DNA of 64,000 bases, taken from positions 255,849-319,848 of the forward strand of contig JAYQTS010000002.1 in NCBI GenBank assembly GCA_038147755.1, read 5' to 3'. This DNA is from UBA5951 sp012269555 (lineage in GTDB: Bacteria > Pseudomonadota > Alphaproteobacteria > Puniceispirillales > Puniceispirillaceae). The notes beneath the pieces were generated by a model. It did not search any database, had not been told where the DNA came from, and saw only the letters and a list, made by a program, of their open reading frames with translations. Position 1 is the first letter of the stretch; each line of letters opens with the position of its first letter. A program made the translations under genes and the position numbers. Shown piece by piece: positions 59,975 to 64,000 of this stretch.

Positions 59975-61117
59975 CTTTTAATAGACGACAATTTATCTTA
60001 GGCAGCACCACATTAACAATGTTAGGCTCACCATTATTTAGTGCTCGAGCATCCAGACTTAATAAAAGAAATTTAATTGTTGTTATATTGAGAGGCGGTC
60101 TAGATGGGTTGGCTGCTGTTCCACCACAAAAGATAGATTGCTGCAAAAAGCAAGGCCAGATATTTCAAATCTGTTATCAAATTAACTAGTGATTTTTCAT
60201 TACACCCAGAGCTTAAAACCTTTCATAAAATTGTGGAAAGATAATCAGGCATCGGTAGTTCATGCTACTAATATTCCCTATACAGATAGGTCACATTTTG
60301 AAGGCCAAGATGTTATGGAAACAGGTTCTACAAGTCCATATGCCTAGTGGTTCAGGTTGGCTTGGGCGGCATGGAGAGTGCAGAATTAGCAGGATTAGCA
60401 GTTTCTTCTTCCCATGCCATTACTACTGAGGGGAAATATAGCAGCAGATAATTTTTTCCAGCAAGCCAGGAGGCACCAAAATTATTTAACAATATTGTTT
60501 CTGCATCGTTGGAGACCTTTGATAAAAACTCATATGCATATTCTGCAATCAAACAATTGTCTGAGCGACCGCAGTCAATGATTTGGGATATTGGCAGTAA
60601 AAGAGATGCTGCTAATCTCTCAAAAATAGCAGCCAGGCAACTGATTAAAGAGGATGGTCCACGGGTGGCCATGTTTTTGACATAAATGGTTTTGATACCC
60701 ATTCTGGTCAAGGTAGTGATGACGGAGAATTAGCTGAACATTTAAGTGAATTCGACTCTGTCATTAAAAATTTAAAAGAGGAGCTTGGTTCAGATTTTTC
60801 TAACAGTCTGATTATTTCTCTCACTGAATTTGGAAGAAAAGTAGAGCAAAATGGTGGTCATGGCACAGAACACGGTTATGGAACTGCTATTTTAATGGCT
60901 GGTGGACTTATAAGGAAATCCGAAGTTATTTCTGATTGGCCAGGTCTCAAGCGAAAAGACTTATTTGAGGGTCAGGATTTAAATTCAACAATCGACCCGT
61001 GCAGTTTATTGTTCTGCAATGGCAGCTTGTTTTGATATTGACTTTGATTACATGAGAAGAAAGGCATTTTGGGGCGACAGCTTACCAAATTTAACAGATA
61101 AGTTATTTAAGGTATAA
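59971..61117 (+). pseudogene. DUF1501 family protein (many frameshifts)
   Basis: It begins with a twin-arginine signal, MTFNRRQFILGSTTLTMLGS, then NLIVVILRGGLDGLAAVPP. Later pieces read DFSLHPELKTFHK, VVHATNIPYTDRSHFEGQD, FDINGFDTHSGQGSDDGELAEH, LIISLTEFGRKVEQNGGHGTEHG, AILMAGGLI and MRRKAFWGDSLPNLTDKLFKV, ending with a TAA at 61115-61117. These are DUF1501 (sulfatase-like fold) signatures; the protein would be Tat-exported with its DUF1800 partner. Breaks occur every 100-200 bases. Confidence 0.75.
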
Positions 61118-61159
61118 ACTGAATAAATTTCTCTTATTAAAATAGCCATTTCCCTGGGA

Positions 61160-62446
61160 GCTGACTGTGTTATCCGGAAAATAGATTAGAAATTAGATTT
61201 CTAAAAGTTTTAGGTTTGATTGATATCTTATCTTTTGGAACACTTGTTTTTCTTGAATTGATTGAGCAGCCAAAGCAATTTTTTATAGATAATTTTCTGG
61301 TTCTGAGGAGTGCCAGCAGTTGCTATATTAATTTTTTTGATAATAATATTTTTGACACTTAAACCACAAAAATATGCAGTTTATTTGTTTGTTTCTATAA
61401 TATCATTTCATTTATTTTTTAATTTATTCATGCTTGACATGAATTGGAGGGTTATAGATTACAGAGTGTTGAAATAGTTGAACGGAAGGGATGATGGATT
61501 ATATCTTTATGTCGTTTCCATTAACCGCATCGTTTTGTTTGTTTTTTCTCCCGACTATGGGCAAAACTACTTGTGGCTAGCTCTTTCTTGCTTCAGACCG
61601 CTTAAGGAATTTGTGACTTATCCTCCAGGAGAAGGTATTTATTGCGGAAGACTGGGATATAATTATTTCAATGGTTGCGCTGTAAACAAATGGGCATTAA
61701 CTGATGGAGTTTATGACATCAATATTTTTCTTATTTGTTATCTCAACCTTAATTCATTTTAATCGTTGGGTAATGCATTCGACAATAAGTGCTGAAACAG
61801 AAAACAAAAATTTAAGTCGCTTTTTTCACCAGACATAAAGGAAGAAATTAGAAATAGTGGCGATAATTTCAATACATCCTCTACTAAAGAAATGGATGTA
61901 GCAGTAATGTTCACAGATATAGTAAACTTTACTCAGTTATCTGAAAAAATGGACCCAAAAGAAACTTTAGTTTTATTATCAGAATATCAAACCATTATGG
62001 TAGATAGCATTTTTAAACATAGTGGTACAGTTGATAAAATTTATCGGTGATGCCGTAATGGCTAATTTTTGGCACTCCAAATCTTATGGAAAATGACTCT
62101 CAGAACGCTTTTGATTGCGCAGTCTCAATGAATGAGGCATTAGCAAAGTGGAATCAAAGAGCGCACTAAAAACGGCAAATTCAAAATAGAGCATCGTATA
62201 GGAATTCATTTTGGTCGTTGCGTAGTTGGAAATATGGGTAGTAAAACACAGAATAGAATTTGCGGTGCTTGGAGATACTGTAAATGTTGCAAGCAGAATT
62301 TGCAGTGCGTGTAAGAATTCGATACGAACTTTTAATAAGCTCAGAACTTAGAGAGAATATTAATTTACGCTCCGCTCTGAATATATCTCTAATTATAAAA
62401 TAAGAGGTCGGGAAGAAACTATTGGTTTATATAAAATTTGGCTTTA
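61160..62446 (+). pseudogene. Class III adenylate/guanylate cyclase, copy 1 (frameshifted)
   Basis: The C-terminal cyclase domain is clear: MDVAVMFTDIVNFTQLSEKM from 61892 with the first metal aspartate, GDAVMANF with the second, EHRIGIHFGRCVVGNMGS and FAVLGDTVNVASRI with the purine and transition-state residues, ending LYKIWL. The region before it is hydrophobic and suggests an N-terminal membrane domain; its start is uncertain. At least six frame breaks. It would make cAMP or cGMP if intact. A second copy follows directly. Confidence 0.7.
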
Positions 62447-62635
62447 AATTTTTTTTGAAGAATTATTTTAGATTAAATATAAAATTTAGAAGTTTAAATT
62501 CCTTGATGGGCCAAGCAAACCCCGAACAGAGCGCGGAGTGTATTCGAACAGGCTTGAATCGCTTGCTATTCCAGTTTAGGTAACATATTGGTTACACTTC
62601 CTTGTAACGTCATTGATTTATTCACTTTTAATCCC

Positions 62636-63885
62636 GCTGACTGTGTTATCCGGAAATAGATTAGAAATTAGATTTCAAAGTTTGGCCTTGTTTCATATCT
62701 TTTCTTTGGAACACTTACTGAATGATCAGATGCCCAAAGCTGTCTTTACAGACAATTTCTGTCTGAGGAGTACCAGCAGCGTTATATTAATTTTTGATAA
62801 CATTGACACTTAAACCACAATAAAAATATGCAGTTTATTTGTTTGTTTCTAATACTGTCTTCATTTATTTTTAATTTATTCATGCTTGGACAAAGTGAAT
62901 TGCGCTTAGATTGGCAGAGTGAAGAAATAGTTAAACGGGAAGGATGATGGATTATATCTTTTATGTCGTTTTAACGCAATTGTTTTGTTTATTTTTCTCC
63001 CGACTATGGGCAAACCACCTGTATTGGCTCTTCTTGCTTCAGACCGCTTGGCGTTGAATTGTGACTCTATCCTGGCGAGGTATGCGTATTTATTGCGGAC
63101 GACTGATATAATTATTTCAGTCGGTTATAAGTAATTACAAATGGGCATTAACTGATGGGTTTAGCGACATCAATATTTTTTCTTATTCGTAATCTCCACC
63201 TTAATTCATTTTACCGTTGGGTAATGCACTCGACAATTAGTGCTGAAACAGAAAATAGAAATTTAAGTCGCCATTTTCGTCAGACATAAAGGAAGAAATT
63301 AGAAATAGTGGCGACAATTTCAATGTATCCCGACTAAAGAAAATGGATGGCAGTAATGTTTACAGATATTGTAAACTTTACCAGTTATCTGAAAAAATGG
63401 ACCTAAAAAGATACCTTGGTTTTATTGTCGAATATCAAAGTATTATGGTAGATAGAATATTTAAACATAGTGGCATTGGGTTGATAAAAATGATGCTGTA
63501 ATGGCTAACTTTGGTACTCAAAATCTTATGGAAATGACTCTCAGAACGCTTTCTTTGATCATGGCAGTCGCAATGAATGGAGGCATTAGAAAAGGGAATC
63601 AAGAGTACCAAAACGAAAATTCAAATAGAGCATCGCAGGGAATTCATTTTGCCGTGTTATAGTTGGAAACATGGGTAGTAAACACAGAATAGAATTTGCG
63701 GTGCTTGGAGATACTGTAAATGTTGCAAGTGAATTTAAGGTAAAGAATTCGATATTGAACTTTTAATAAGCTCAGAACTTAGAGAGAATATTGACTTTAC
63801 GCTCCGCTCTGAATATATCTCTAATTATAAAATAAGAGGTCGGGAAGAAACTGGTTTATATAAAATCTATTTAAAATTTTTTTGA
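62636..63885 (+). pseudogene. Class III adenylate/guanylate cyclase, copy 2 (heavily frameshifted)
   Basis: Same order of motifs as copy 1 with more small indels: TGGATGGCAGTAATGTTTACAG for the FTDI region near 63345, GNMGSK, FAVLGDTVNVAS and IRGREETGLYK near the end. No frame stays open for long. Differences from copy 1 are mostly single-base insertions and deletions, with a few substitutions. Confidence 0.65.
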
Positions 63886-64000
63886 AGAGTTATTTTAAGA
63901 ATAAATATCAAATTTAGAAGTTAGGTTCCTGATGGGCCGAGCAAACCCCAAACAGGGCGCAGAGGTATTCGAACAGGCTTGCATCGCTTGCTATTCCAGT

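Larger units (their letters stand above)
61160..64000 (+). repeat. Tandem duplication of a 1.4-kb unit
   Basis: Both units open with GCTGACTGTGTTATCCGG (61160 and 62636) and close with GCTTGCTATTCCAGT (about 62560-62574, and at the window's right edge, 63986-64000). The offset between matching points falls from 1476 to about 1426 bases along the unit because copy 2 carries net deletions. Whether a third unit follows lies outside the window. Confidence 0.75.

Noticed and set aside
1..64000. CRISPR array, restriction-modification or other phage-defence locus
   Set aside because: No regularly spaced repeats, Cas, methylase or toxin-antitoxin signatures were found on either strand.

Overview
The window is a chromosomal segment of a low-G+C (about one third G+C by eye), free-living alphaproteobacterium. 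The evidence is GcrA, 5-aminolevulinate synthase (HemA), an alphaproteobacterial DksA without the usual zinc-finger cysteines, DUF3553, the tig-clpP-clpX-lon-hupB order, ParE and the glnB-glnA pair. Genus cannot be set from sequence alone; a marine lineage would fit but is not shown.

Layout. 1-5.0 kb: SUF iron-sulfur operon (sufD cut by the left edge, sufS, sufT-like, sufA-like) ending in an Atm1-type ABC exporter. 5.0-8.4 kb: alpha/beta hydrolase, NAD kinase, then fdhD-mobA, which mature the molybdoenzyme encoded at 17.5-22 kb. 8.4-12.9 kb: arabinose-5-phosphate isomerase and queuosine genes queA-tgt-queG. 12.9-17.3 kb: MFS transporter, Cys-rich small protein, tRNA-Gly, ferrochelatase, HemA. 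17.5-22 kb: two-subunit NAD-linked formate dehydrogenase. 22-31 kb: DUF3553, dksA, recA, alaS, icd, LOG-family protein, LysM protein. 30.7-43 kb: Psd-like protein and CDP-alcohol phosphatidyltransferase, an orphan CoxL-like molybdoprotein, msrB, an AroE paralogue, gcrA, pepN, RNA helicase, hydrolase, parE. 43-46.4 kb: glnA, glnB, aminotransferase. 46.5-54 kb: tRNA-His, tRNA-Leu, trigger factor, a Lys-rich protein, clpP, clpX, lon, HU, tRNA-Val. 54-55.2 kb: small protein, TPR protein, tRNA-Asp.

From 55.2 kb the window is accessory. The last 46 bp of tRNA-Asp recur exactly at 58142-58187. The 2.97 kb between holds a CobW-family GTPase, a WD40 protein and a small Cys-containing protein, with a Zur-box-like palindrome upstream of cobW. 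This looks like a zinc-starvation module carried on a small tRNA-targeted element. Just beyond the second repeat lies the C-terminal stub of a tyrosine recombinase, then broken DUF1800 and DUF1501 genes and two divergent tandem copies of a class III nucleotide cyclase running off the right edge. The simplest reading is two elements stacked at one tRNA-Asp site.

Quality warning. Many single-copy essential genes (alaS, lon, parE, hemH, icd, tig) are split by one-base indels, usually in homopolymers, with protein homology resuming exactly in the next frame. Consensus error is therefore more likely than gene death in the core. Interrupted core genes are annotated as whole loci. Indels become far denser after about 55.6 kb, where error and real decay cannot be separated by reading alone.
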